A stretch of DNA of 64,000 nucleotides from Cryptomeria japonica (taxonomy: Eukaryota > Streptophyta > Pinopsida > Cupressales > Cupressaceae), in the NCBI RefSeq assembly GCF_030272615.1, contig NC_081407.1:263980574-264044573 (forward strand). Direction: 5' to 3'. Position 1 is the first letter of the stretch; every line of letters begins with the position of its first letter. The notes below the pieces were generated by a model, which did not search any database, was not told the DNA's origin, and saw nothing but the letters and a program-made list of their open reading frames with translations. Shown piece after piece: positions 23,575-34,164 of the stretch. A program made the position numbers and the translations under genes.

Positions 23575-24350
23575 TGTTAGGATTCCCAAAGATACTGAGA
23601 GGGGCCAGGGGGGGGGGGGGGGGTTGAATTAGTATCTAACTGGTTAATGGATTTTTTGAGTTTATCAAATGAATTGCATTCCAAAACAATGTACCCGTAA
23701 ACAAGAATTAATGTAGTAAATAAGAGCAGTAAACACAACATAGAAAGCACACCATAACACAATATTTTTGGCAAGGAAACTCGGTGTGGGAAAAACCTTG
23801 GTGGGATTTGTGACCCACAATATTTGCTCACTAGCCAATAAGTGAATATTACTACAAAAGATGGTGCCTGCACATGCAGGAAGGCTCATTGCCTAGAGCT
23901 CACTGCTCAATTACAAAGGAAGTCTCATTGACTTACAAAAGTGGATTATAGAAATCCAAAGTGATGTACTGCTACAAAAAGCATCTTCTATGCCAAATTT
24001 AGTACTAGTTTAAGCTCTTGCAATAATCATAAACCTTACATCAAAATTTGCTCATTATATCCATCTACCATGGCCTTACTTACATCTTCCAAAAAGATCC
24101 TACAAGATCTCATACTTATATGAGTCTTATTTACATTATGCCATGTCGCCTTACAAAAGATATTACAATTAAATGCATTAAGTAATAAATAAAATCCTGT
24201 CGGCTTAGGGTGTCAGTAATCAATCTTTTCGCTATCGATGAACTGTCTGTCAGTGTCGATGCTTGCTGGTGTCATAGGATTTAATGTTGCCATCAATGAC
24301 AATACCTTCAATCACCTACAATTTCTCATTGGAGTGCGCATTTTCCAACA
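23575..24350 (-). repeat. 3' LTR of B1 (776 bp)
   Basis: Matches 29530-30286 throughout with scattered substitutions. It contains a run of 16 G (23608-23623) where the other LTR has GGAGGGG. On the minus strand it ends CCTAACA. Confidence 0.9.
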
Positions 24351-24540
24351 ATCCCCCCCTTTGGAATTCATGGCAACACTCATGAGAAAAAGCCAAAAAG
24401 TGTATCCAAAAAAAGTGTTGTCCAAAAATCTTGCCAAAACTATCTGCTCCAAAATTGTGTGCTCCTCCTAAACAGATGATCTCTTCTATCATACATTTTT
24501 CTATTCCTTTTTCTCATCCTCTACTACTCCCCCTTTGGCA
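24351..24540 (-). other. B1 polypurine tracts
   Basis: The minus strand has AAAGGGGGGAT immediately before the 3' LTR (24351-24362) and a second tract, GCCAAAGGGGGAGTA, at about 24525-24540. Duplicate tracts again point to Sirevirus ancestry. Confidence 0.7.
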
Positions 24541-24556
24541 TCAATGACAAAGGCTG

Positions 24557-27500
24557 TCAATTAATGTCAATTGAGTGTAGTTCCGGTCTGGATCCCTGTA
24601 ACCAGTGGGTTACAATCTGATAAAGATCCGCTAATGCAAAATTTAGACTGTTATAGAACCTCTCACTGTCCTTTAGTGTTGCTTCAGTCTGTTGGATTGT
24701 ACCGGTGAGCATGTGCATTTTCTCTTCTGATGTCTTAAGTCTTGGAACAAGAGCCTCTAAAATCTCTTTTCTCAGAGAGATGAGGATATCTAGTTTAGGA
24801 CCTAGTCTACACTTCAGTTCCTTTGCCTTAAACTTTATTCTTTCCTTATCTTTTCCAAGTTTTTCAATTTTCTCTTCAAATCCTGCAATTTCCTGTTCTA
24901 CTGCCAATATGGTGTCTGATGATCCTATTAAATTATCAGCAATATCATTGATTTCCTTTTGTGCTTTGTTGATCTCTATGTCTATATCCTCTGTCAAAAT
25001 GTTAGTCTTGCATGTATCTCTATACAATTTCTTGAAGTCCAAAATTTTCTTTCCTAGTATCGGTAATAATGTATCAATATGTTCCTTACTCTTCTTTACC
25101 GTCTCCTCAAAGAACTTTTCCTTCTCTTTATTCATTTTCTCATGGAAGGTCTCCTCATTGATCTGATCAATAGGTTGTCAGTTATATACTTAGACAATGT
25201 GTTTAATTGGCTTAAAGAATCTTTGTTTTCTATAGTACACTTGTGTGCAATCATCTTCAAAATTGGAATGGTATCATCTATTGCCTTATATGCAAGTGCA
25301 TTGCAATCAATTATTTTCTTAATTGAATCAGGTAATACCTCTATTACATTGGTTGGCCGGAATTTTTTCAGTGAAGAGCTAGAGGATTGACCAATTGCCT
25401 TAACAATTTGTAATCCGTCAGTGTGAGGAACCTCTTTTCTTATGGTGACCTCTGGTAGGTCAGTTTGAGTCTACATTTCTATAAGCAAGGGTTTAGGTTT
25501 CTCAGCTGATGCCAGTGGCACAGTCTTTGTCTAAACCTTTACCTCATCCTTCTTCTCTTCTGATTTCTCAATTTGTACCTCTATCTACTTCTCAGAGCTT
25601 TTCACTGCCTATTTCTCTGATTGTGACTCTGGGTTTTTTGTCGATTTCTCTATGTTTACCTTTGAATTGTCTACTATCGGTTTCTTAATAGATTTTTTAG
25701 TTTCATCAGTTGTCGGTTTCTTAGTAGATACATTAGTATGTACACCAGTTGTATCTTCCTTTCCAGTATCCAGGGGGTCAGTTGCCTATTCAGTTAATTG
25801 CTCAGCCCCAATTTCAACATTTCCAACTGTAATATTTTCTGTTGGTGGCTCAGTTGCCACATTACTCTTCTCACTTGTTTCCTTATTCACTAAAATGTTG
25901 ACTTCCTATGTGTCGATATTCATTGTATACAACACCTCTAAATCAGGATTTGTGTCCTCATGTGTTGTTTCCATACTCTCGGTTGTTGGTGGTGTATTGA
26001 CATTTTCAACATTTATAACCGGTGGAGTATCAGAAGGAGGTGGGGGTAAGTTATTTGTCACCTTTATGCTCGGAGGACCACCTACCTTAACTTTACCCTT
26101 ATCTTTGTCCTTTTTGTAGACTTTTAAAGTCTTTGGTCTTGTAAGCTCTTCTTGTTTTTCTTTCTCAACAAAGAATATATCCCACTTGTCTGCAGTTTCT
26201 TCTGATATCTCATTAACTATACCTGCCATTAATGCTACATGTCAGTGATTGGTTGAGAATACTATCTGTTTTGCCTCACTTATTAGTTCATCTATCTCTT
26301 CTGTTGAATTCAATGGTTGAACTGCAAGTAGTTTCTCTATCTTCATCTTTTTATCCAATTCAACAATTGCTACTCTTCTTGCTTCTAACCTTCTTTATAG
26401 GTCATTAGGTAAATCATCAAGAACCTCAATCAAAATTTTCTTGTAAATATCCAAGTGTAGGATAACACTGTTTTCTATGCTTTCATTTTCCTCATTTGAA
26501 AATGTGTTATACAACTTGATAATGTTTGATAAGTTGTCATCTTCAGTTATTTCATGTAGAAGATTATCAAGTGGAGGGATAACTTGTTTTTCCTTTTTCT
26601 TCCTTGGTGTCATCTTCTTTGCTGGAGGCCTAACCACCTGTTGTTTATGTCTTGTTCTCTTGGGTGCAGGAGAGGGTACTGGTGAGGGTTTCTTTTTCTT
26701 TCTACCCTTTTGAACTTTGTCGGTATTTCATTGTTAGAGGAGGTAGCAACTAGTGAAAGATGTGCTTCCGATTGTAATCCTTCCAAGTTGCTCTCCTTAA
26801 TACCATTTTTATTTAATATATCTTCCTTGATTGCTTTTTCTTGCCTTGTTCCTTTTCTAACTATCTGTTCAGTTTTATTTATCCTTTTCTATGATTGGAT
26901 TTTGCTTTCAATTGTTTCCGCATTTCCATATACTTTTTCTATTGGTTCTTTGGGGGCTTCTAGGAGTGCTTTTGCATAAGTTTCAATTATATTTTCATCT
27001 GCCTCATATCCCATCTCTGTAACCCAAACTGTCCTTGGGACTACTACCTCCATCCATATTTCATCTTTCTTTATTACAAAGCACATCTCCTTTTGATATT
27101 TGTCAACTATATCTTGAGATAACCTTATCTTGGTTTTCATCCTAGCCTTTAATGCATGAAAGTGTTCATTTATGTTCTTTTCTCTATCATCTCCCATGTT
27201 GTTTAGCATATCCAGAAGTTGTTTTCTTACCGGTATGTCAAATCCAAAATCCTTTCTTCCAATACTGGGTACTTCCTTGGTGATGTATAGCAATAAACAC
27301 AAAAGTAAGTTGCCAAATCTGAATGTCCCTTTCTTGTCCCCTTTGATTTTCTTCAGATTGTCTATTAGTTCATCTTTTAACCATTCTCATATATCAATCT
27401 TTGCATTGTTGTTTACCATGTCATAGGCACTTTTGATACATAAGCTAGAAACAAAGTTTAATATGTTGGCATGAGTAGCCTTGTATCCAAGAATCATGCT

Positions 27501-28061
27501 AATGAACCTTACATTGATATCCTTCACATCATTGACTCTCAAGGTTCTCTTGTCAAAGGTTGCACCGGTTAGGGTCATTACAGTGTCATTTAAAACCTTT
27601 TTATTCTTGTCAGGCCTACTACCAGTGGAAGGTAAGCCTGTTACTACCCTAATTGCCTCCTTTGTTATTTTGTGAATGGAATCCAACTAAAAGAACTCCC
27701 CATGAACTCTGCTTAACACAATCCTTATAACATCCTTCGAAAAATCAGGGATACTAAGAATCTCCACAAAACCTAGGGTTTTGACTATCTTATGTTCTAG
27801 TTTTACATTATTTTTAACATCACATATAACTATTCTATACATGTTCTTAATCTCATCATCACCTAGTTCTTCAATATGACAATGTATGTAAATTCTAGGA
27901 TCCTCATCATATACAACTCCTTTGGGTATTTTTGAAAATGCTCTTAGGGTATCATCTTTCTTCGCAATTTCGGGTATAATTTTGAATACAGATCTAGAGT
28001 ACTTAACAACTTCAATTACAGTAGGGTTTGCAATGAATTTAGGTGCAAAGGAGGAAGCCAT
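24557..28061 (-). pseudogene. ORF2-B1: long non-pol protein of a non-autonomous LTR element
   Basis: About 1,170 codons run from the ATG at 28061 to the TAA at 24557, with in-frame stops (e.g. 27687-27689, 27384-27386) and two or more frameshifts (one near 26700). The first ~400 residues look globular: FKIIPEIAKKDDTLRAFSKI, VLSRVHGEFF, ITKEAIRVVTGLPSTGSRPD, INVRFISMILGYKATHANIL, WLKDELIDNLKKIKGDKKGT and MEVVVPRTVWVTEMGYEADE. A basic tract follows (near 26590-26700), then a long low-complexity Thr/Pro/Glu/Lys region. The last 190 residues (25135-24557) are strongly coiled coil. The B2 copy (42065-45177) matches along most of its length. No pol motif is present; function unknown. Confidence 0.75.
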
Positions 28062-28384
28062 TGTATAAATAACTTAATTTGCCTTTTGGTATGAGTGCTT
28101 GGATGATTTGCTTCACTTCTCGTTGTGGATGCCTTCGCTTGGGATTTGTGCGCTCTAATAAAATTTGAATTCTCTGTGAATGTTGCTTTATAATGTCATT
28201 TCCTTCAACTACCACATTTAATGCCTGCCAGTTAAGTGAAACTTAACACATCTGTCAGTAAAGAATCAATCCAACTTCTCACCATCAACCGAGGGTAAAC
28301 TAGCATATTTTTCAATTTGTTTCCATACCCCCAAAAGGTTCCTTTTCAGTTAGATGAAGAATATCCTTCCAGTGGAGTGATACT

Positions 28385-29458
28385 CTATTCTACTGGTGAA
28401 GGAATAGCTTCACTAATATTCTGATCTGACTTTATAATCCATTGTTTTGAAAATTCTTGCTTTACTTCTTCAACCTTTTCTTTACCTTTCAAATTGGGTC
28501 CTTTGTTATTTGCTGGTGATGCCTTACTTCTACAAAATTTTGCAATATGTCCAATCTTGTTACAAACATAACATGTCACATTGTTTTTCTAAATAGATTT
28601 TCCATATCCTATGCCAGTATGTGTTTTGCATTGATTAGATAAGTGTCCAAATCTTCCACAAACATAACATCTTACATTCATTCTGCAATTTTCTCAGTTG
28701 TGACCAATTTTGTTGCATTTAGAACATTGACCGGTGGGTGTATTGGTATTTTGATAGTTTCTAGATCTACACTGATTTTCTCTATGACCATACTTGTTAC
28801 AGTTAAAGCATTTCCCATTAAATTTGTAAGCACTAGGTTGTCTTACCGGTTTACTGTGATCATGATTGTTTGCAGTAATGGAGCTTTCACCAACATCAAA
28901 GCCAAGGCCATTTGTATCTCCATTAGGTTTCTGATTTTTCAGCATGTTATCAAGCTCCTCTGAACTTTTCTTGAATTTCTCTTTGTGTTGATTTGCGGCA
29001 GCCAACTCATTTTCCAAGATTCCTTTTTGTATCATGAGTTCAGTTCTGTCATTTTGTGTATGCATTAAATATTTCTTCAACATATCATTTTCATGACTAA
29101 GTCTTGTGTTTTCATTTCCAGCATCATTTACTCTTCTAACCAAGTCATCTTCATTCTTCTTTCTATCTTCAATGTCTTTGCAAAACCTCATAGTCATATC
29201 TTGCATGTCATTCCTCATTGTACTATTTTCTTGTCTTAATTTATGCACAAGATCATTAAGAGTTTCCTTTTCACCATCATCACTTTGCATTTTCTCATAA
29301 AGTTCTCTTCTTTTGTTCCTAGCAATGGTGAGATTTTCTTGAAGTCCTTGAATGATGTCCTGTGTAGTCTTTAGATCATCTTCAAGTTTCATATTCTTCA
29401 ACTTTTCTGCATCATAATCTGAAAGAGTTGTTTCCAATTGCTTTCTCAAGTTTTCCAT
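28385..29458 (-). pseudogene. B1 gag-like protein with coiled coil and CCHC zinc knuckles
   Basis: Gag-type protein, about 358 codons, starting at the ATG at 29458, about 60 bases inside the primer site (MENLRKQLETTLSDYDAEK). Residues 1-190 are heptad-rich coiled coil. A linker follows, then four CCHC knuckles: CFNCNKYGHRENQC, CSKCNKIGHN (interrupted by TGA at 28694-28696), CYVCGRFGHLSNQC and CYVCNKIGHIAKFC. The C-terminus is charged and ends in a TAG at 28385. Knuckles bind RNA in retroelement gags; the classical copia gag core is not obvious. A TAG near 28589 also breaks the frame. The open frame extends upstream through the primer site into the LTR (to 29812). Confidence 0.85.
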
Positions 29459-29515
29459 CTCTACCGGTGTTAGAATCTTCCTCAAGATGTTAGGCTTTTG
29501 AAAATAGAGGACCAA

Positions 29516-29528
29516 GCTCTGATACAAA
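29516..29528 (-). other. B1 primer-binding site (initiator tRNA-Met)
   Basis: The minus strand reads TTTGTATCAGAGC, one mismatch from the canonical TTGGTATCAGAGC, just inside the 5' LTR. Confidence 0.85.
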
Positions 29529-29529
29529 T

Positions 29530-30286
29530 TGTTAGGATTCCCAAAGATACTGAGACGGAGGGGTGAATCAGTATCTAACTGGTTAATGGATTTTTTGAGT
29601 TTATTAAATGAATTGCATTCCAAAACAGTGTATCGGTAAACAAGAATTAATGCAGTAAATAAGAGCAATAAACACAACATAGAAAGCACACCATAACACA
29701 ATATTTTTGGCGAGGAAACCCAGTGTGGGAAAAACCTTGGTGGGATTTGTGACCCACAATATTCGCTCACTGGCCAATAAATGAATATTACTACAAAAGA
29801 TGATGCCTGCACATGCAGGAAGGCTCACTACCTAGGGCTCACTACTCAATTACAAAGGAAGTCTCATTGACTTGCAAAAGTGGATTATAGAAATCCAAAG
29901 TGATGTACTGCTACAAAAAGCATCTACTATGCTAGATTCATTACTGGTTTAAGCTCTTGCAATAATCATAAACCTTACATCCAAATTCGCTCATTATATT
30001 CATCTACCATGTTCTTACTTACATCTTCCAAAATGATCCTACAAGATCTCATACTTACATGAGTCTTATTTACAATATGCCATGTCAGCTTACAAAAGAT
30101 ATTACAATTAAATGAATAAAGTAATAAACAAAATCCTATTGGCTTAGGGTGTTGGTAATCTTTTTGCTATCGGTGTAGAGTCTGCCGGTGCCTGTGCCTG
30201 CTGGTGTCATAGGACTGTAAGGTTGCCATCAATGACAATACCTTCAATCACCTACAATTTCTCATTGGAGTGTGCATTTGCCAACA
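29530..30286 (-). repeat. 5' LTR of B1 (757 bp)
   Basis: On the minus strand it begins TGTTGGCAAATGCACACTCC and ends CCTAACA. It holds an open frame with a hydrophobic stretch (from 29812) that is also open in the other B-family LTRs. Confidence 0.9.
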
Positions 30287-30291
30287 TGTGA
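30287..30291. repeat. Target-site duplication TGTGA (right of B1)
   Basis: Identical to 23570-23574. Confidence 0.85.
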
Positions 30292-30403
30292 GACATATTG
30301 TAATCAAAACAAACCATGTTGTAACCAAATTTAATTAAAAAAATGATCTTTATACAAGAAATTTTCAACATTCTAAAAATATAATATATTCCTCATTATA
30401 GTT

Positions 30404-30433
30404 GGGTGAACTCACAATAATGGTTCCCACTTT
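30404..30433 (+). repeat. Left terminal inverted repeat of H
   Basis: Starts GGGTGAACTCACAATAATGG. It pairs with 59368-59397 and is preceded by AGTT. Confidence 0.5.
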
Positions 30434-31212
30434 TTGCCACTTTTTACACTGAGATGAACATTTTTAAAATAATCTTCAACTTCCGAGAATTATAACTTTT
30501 AAACTATTAAAAATTTGAAGATGATTTGAATTAGTGATTGGTAGCATTTTGTCTGTAGATTCTATATATTTTTTTTTCAATTTTTTTTCAATTTTTCCAT
30601 CTCCCTCGAAAAGTAGTTTTTTACAACAAACTACATTTTTTAAGAGTGATGTGCCTCCCGGACACATAACTTTTTTTTCTATAAATGATAAAAAATCAAT
30701 TCTTTCAAATTTTGGTTTGTAACATCAATATCCAGGGCTTGCAGTTGGTTTGATAGTGATATGTTGAATAGTTTTCATTTTATTAATTTTTGAAGTCCCA
30801 CTAGTCATAATTCAAACATAGGTTTAAGTTTGAACACATTTATTGTTCTATATATATCGGCATTCAATTTTATTTTTTTTGTTAGAAAGAAGACATCAAT
30901 ACCTAGGGCATAGATATTTTTCAGATTTTTTTTGAATTAGTTTCTTATTTTTCCCAATGCGTTAAACAAAGAAGTTCATGTTCGGTGAAAACCCAATATA
31001 CCATAAAATGAAAAAAAAAAGAACATAATAAATTCATAATGTAATAAAATTATACTCATTGGAAAGCTTGCTCGAAGTACTACCATCTAATATTTTTGGA
31101 TTATCAAGATTATTTCATTTGTGCCTTGAACTAGAGGTCTGAAGGCAAAAATTCCTCAGAACTCTGAATTTTTTTGGGAGAGATCTCTAATAAGAGGGTT
31201 TGAATAAGCATT

Positions 31213-31277
31213 GGTTCAAGCAAAGGGGGGTCCGCTCGAACCATAATGGTTTCAAGAGGACCCCCCTTCGTTGAACC
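31213..31277. repeat. G/C-rich long palindrome in left part of H
   Basis: GGTTCAAGCAAAGGGGGGTC (31213-31232) is followed by a near-perfect inverted copy ending at 31277. The core GTTCAAGCAAAGGGGGG reappears at 59222-59238 with two A/G differences, in an otherwise AT-rich region. Confidence 0.65.
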
Positions 31278-31289
31278 CCCATGCTAAAT

Positions 31290-32199
31290 TATTGCACGCA
31301 CATTTATGTAATAGTCGGGTTCAAACAAACCCAACCTTTTCTAATTGTCGACATTCGTTCAAATCTTGACCGACTCAATTTATTTTTTACATTTTAGTAG
31401 TCATATAAATATACATAATTTTTGTCATTTTTTAACACACAAATGATTAAAACAATTCGCATTTTTGGATGAAAGAAGACATTTGAAAATTATTTTGAGG
31501 GCAATAATTTGAAGATATTTGAAGGTTTTTCTAAAAGCATGAGGAACAAGATGAGAAGGCAAAATAAGACTTCAAGGAATTATTCTCCCGAAACAGAACA
31601 AATATATAGAGAATAAAGAAGGCAAAAATATCATGATGCAAGTATGCATTTTTAGTTTTATTTCTATTTAATTTTATATGTATTACATACCAAAAATTGT
31701 GTTTATTTGTTAGTATTAATTAGTTAAATATTTATTATCTAATATTTTTAATGAAAATTAATTTAAATAATATTAATTAAATTAATTTAATTTATATAAT
31801 AATTATATCTTAATTAATTATAAATGATGTTATTTTTATTAAATTAATTGGAAATAGTAGGATTAAAAATAATCTCATTTTGATTTGAAAGCATAATTAA
31901 TTTGAAAGAATGTGTATTGGCAAATTTCAAATTCCATTAACTTGCTAGTTGTGTAATTGACTTTTTCTCCTATATAATTAAGTCCATTTATAATAGATCA
32001 TGGTTTTAATTTAAAATTTAGATCTTTAGGACCCCTCTCTTTCCCATTTATTATTTATAATTTATAATTTATAATTTATAATTTAATTTAGATAGTCCAT
32101 AAATATATAATTTAATTTAGATTTTGAAACCATGTGTCTTTATAGTTTAGCAAATACTTCAATTGGTGCTCTAAAATTAACAAACTTGTCTTTTGTGTC
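31290..32199. other. AT-rich stretch, no gene seen
   Basis: Over long parts it is almost entirely A/T (31660-32000). A short tandem repeat of TTTATAA units lies at about 32049-32090. No ORF is supported. Confidence 0.5.
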
Positions 32200-32790
32200 T
32201 TTAGCAATAGGCTCTTTTTGTTTTATCCTTAGAAAGGGGCCTACCTCCTAAGTATCCCTTAAGGCTTGGTGAGAGGGAATGACCCAAAGTGGTAACAAGC
32301 TAAAGTCAAGCTCTTCCAAGCCACTATAAGTAAATGTATTTGTGACGAAAATTGCAAGCAACAGGAGTTACATGCTGCTATAACGGTGTTATGACTCCCC
32401 ATAAACCCTATAGAGTGCAACCTCTATAGGTTGGGAGGCCTTCCATTTAACAAATCATAACACGCTATTGATTATAGCCACTCGAATGGATGCCCTTACT
32501 AGACACCTTTTGTGTTAGAAGCCAAAAACCTTCTAGTTGTTGGCGCAGGAGGTCGGACCTTTGAAGCAACTCACATTCTTATGGTTCTTAGTAGAGATAC
32601 AAAGTTCACCATGAGGAGTTTTTGTGGGGAATGGTGCTTGGCTGCCCTAGAGAAGTGAGTGTCGTGGAGGGGAGCCAGTGGGGTCAAGCACCTAAGTATT
32701 TGCTCTGAATTGTGTAGCTCAGGGTAACCCCCCAAGTGAAATTAAACAACTACTGCCTCATCCAGCCCTAGGATTTGTGCTTGCATGATC
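32200..32790 (+). repeat. Gypsy leader-like fragment inside H
   Basis: This block is less AT-rich than its surroundings. The part 32225-32330 aligns by eye with the reverse complement of the F leader (20050-20180): a TTAGA-GGGGCCTACCT word, an AGTGAGA/GGTGAGA word and ACCCAA-GTG follow in the same order. A piece near 32300 (CCAAGCCACTATA) resembles the E leader at about 37150 (CGAGCCGCTATAG). Probably an old fragment of a gypsy leader; no LTR is attached. Confidence 0.45.
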
Positions 32791-32869
32791 AAAACAATCA
32801 AACACTTTCAAACAAACAAACATTGTGTCTTCTTTGTTTTCAAGTCTATGCACAAATATTTCAAATTAT

Positions 32870-33680
32870 ACTTGAGTCCCCTTAAAACCTATATTATGTG
32901 ATAGTAGGACCTATTATGTGATATTAATACCTATTATCTGCATTAATACCTATCTTAAATATGACATAATAGAACCTATTATGACTTAATAGGTCTTATT
33001 GTGACTTAATAACATGATCACATATGCAATTTAAACATTTCACATTATATACTTGAGTTTGGGCCTTAAGAGGTCTATATTTATGATATATTAGGGCCTA
33101 TTATGTACATGTGATAAATTAATGACCTATTATTGCATAATTTAGGTCCTAATATCACATACATAATAGGTCCTAAAATTTTCATAATATCCAGGTCTTA
33201 AGGGGAATCAAGTATAATGTGAAATGTTTTTTGCATATGTGGTCTTGTATTAAGTCATAAAATTAATAAGATGTATTATGTCACAATTTAGGTTCTAACT
33301 TATATCATATTTAAGACATGTACTTAATTTTATGTGATAGGTCCTTTAATATCACACAATATATCTATCTTAAGGGGAGTCAAGTATATTAATGTGAATT
33401 TGTTTTGCATACGTGGTCATATTAAGTAATAATAAGGCCTGTTATGTGATATTAGGACTTATTATGTGATTATAGGTCTTAAATGTGAAATAAATTTAGA
33501 ACCTATTATGTCATAATAGGTTCTATTTATATGACTTGACATATGCAAAAACATTTCACATTATACTCAAGAGTCCCCTTAAGACCTATATTATGTAGAT
33601 CATATTAGGACAGGTATTACATGTGATATTAGGAGGTCTATTATGCAATAATAGGTCTACATGACATTATAGTCCAGCTG
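32870..33680. repeat. Left palindrome-rich repeat array of H
   Basis: Words such as ACCTATTATGTGATATTAGG, GACATAATAG and CCTATTATGTCATAATAGG recur in both orientations. Longer mirrored blocks pair CATTTCACATTATACTTGAG-type with AAGTATAATGTGAAATG-type sequence (about 32855-32890, 33035-33070, 33200-33240, 33365-33410, 33550-33590). They are joined by CCCCTTAAGACC/GGTCTTAAGGGG. It lies directly before the transposase-like frame. Confidence 0.65.
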
Positions 33681-33740
33681 TTATGAAATAATTTTGAAAT
33701 GTCTTACTAAATGTCTTGAAAATTTGGTTTCAAATTAAAC

Positions 33741-34164
33741 TTGGAATTTCGTTGCATTAAAAATATTCCCTGTCAACTTAATTTATGTGTAGATCAGGCT
33801 CGAGAAGAAGGGAGTTCTAAAGCGAGAGTCAAGGAAAATGAACCTATTGAAGAACACAATATAGTTGATGAACATAGGGAGGAGCTTGCCCAAGTTGAAC
33901 CAATGGAAGTTGAAGGAGAGGGGTTAGGCTCCTTTCCTCCTACCACTGATATGGATGAGCATATTGTGGATCTAGCTAAATAGGCGAAGAGATATATTTC
34001 TTATAAAAATTTAGATCATTTACTTGAAATGGATGTGGGTGAGTTGAAACATCTCAGTGAAGAACCTAGACATACTAAAAGGAGGTCAATGAATAAAAGT
34101 GCAAAAGAAATAATGTCTCATTTATACAATCTTGATACTACACTAGAGAAAGCTAAATTGTTAT
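33741..34164 (+). pseudogene. H transposase-like frame, 5' part (cut by element E)
   Basis: The frame is open from 33741 with an acidic stretch (EEHNIVDEHREELAQVEPME). One TAG (33981-33983) interrupts it, and the same frame continues with a basic/helical part (SYKNLDHLLEMDVGELKHL, then SHLYNLDTTLEKAKLL). It stops exactly at the E insertion (GTTAT, 34160-34164). A splice-acceptor-like TTTATGTGTAG precedes the block at 33793, so the first codons could be intron. Across E, the last bases join in phase with the frame at 55168. Confidence 0.5.
34160..34164. repeat. Target-site duplication GTTAT (left of E)
   Basis: Identical to 55163-55167. Confidence 0.85.

Larger units (their letters stand above)
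23575..30286 (-). mobile_element. Non-autonomous copia-type LTR retrotransposon B1 (complete ends, 6,712 bp)
   Basis: Read on the minus strand it is: 5' LTR (29530-30286), tRNA-Met primer site, gag with zinc knuckles, a very long ORF2, polypurine tract, 3' LTR (23575-24350). Both ends carry the TGTTGG...CCTAACA termini and are flanked by a perfect TGTGA duplication, so the unit inserted as one piece. No protease, integrase, reverse transcriptase or RNase H motif is found in its 5.2-kb interior. It must therefore have depended on another copia element; the Sirevirus-like A family shares LTR-edge sequence and primer type. A second copy is B2. Confidence 0.9.

Noticed and set aside
23608-23623. 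Run of 16 G in the B1 3' LTR as a functional quadruplex
   Set aside because: Homopolymer expansion of a G-rich LTR word (GGAGGGG in the other LTR); length is prone to sequencing error.
24705-25166. 153-codon plus-strand frame
   Set aside because: Ser/Leu/Ile-rich antisense shadow of the ORF2-B1 coiled coil.
25652-26119. 155-codon plus-strand frame rich in Val/Ser
   Set aside because: Antisense of the Thr/Pro/Glu-rich part of ORF2-B1.
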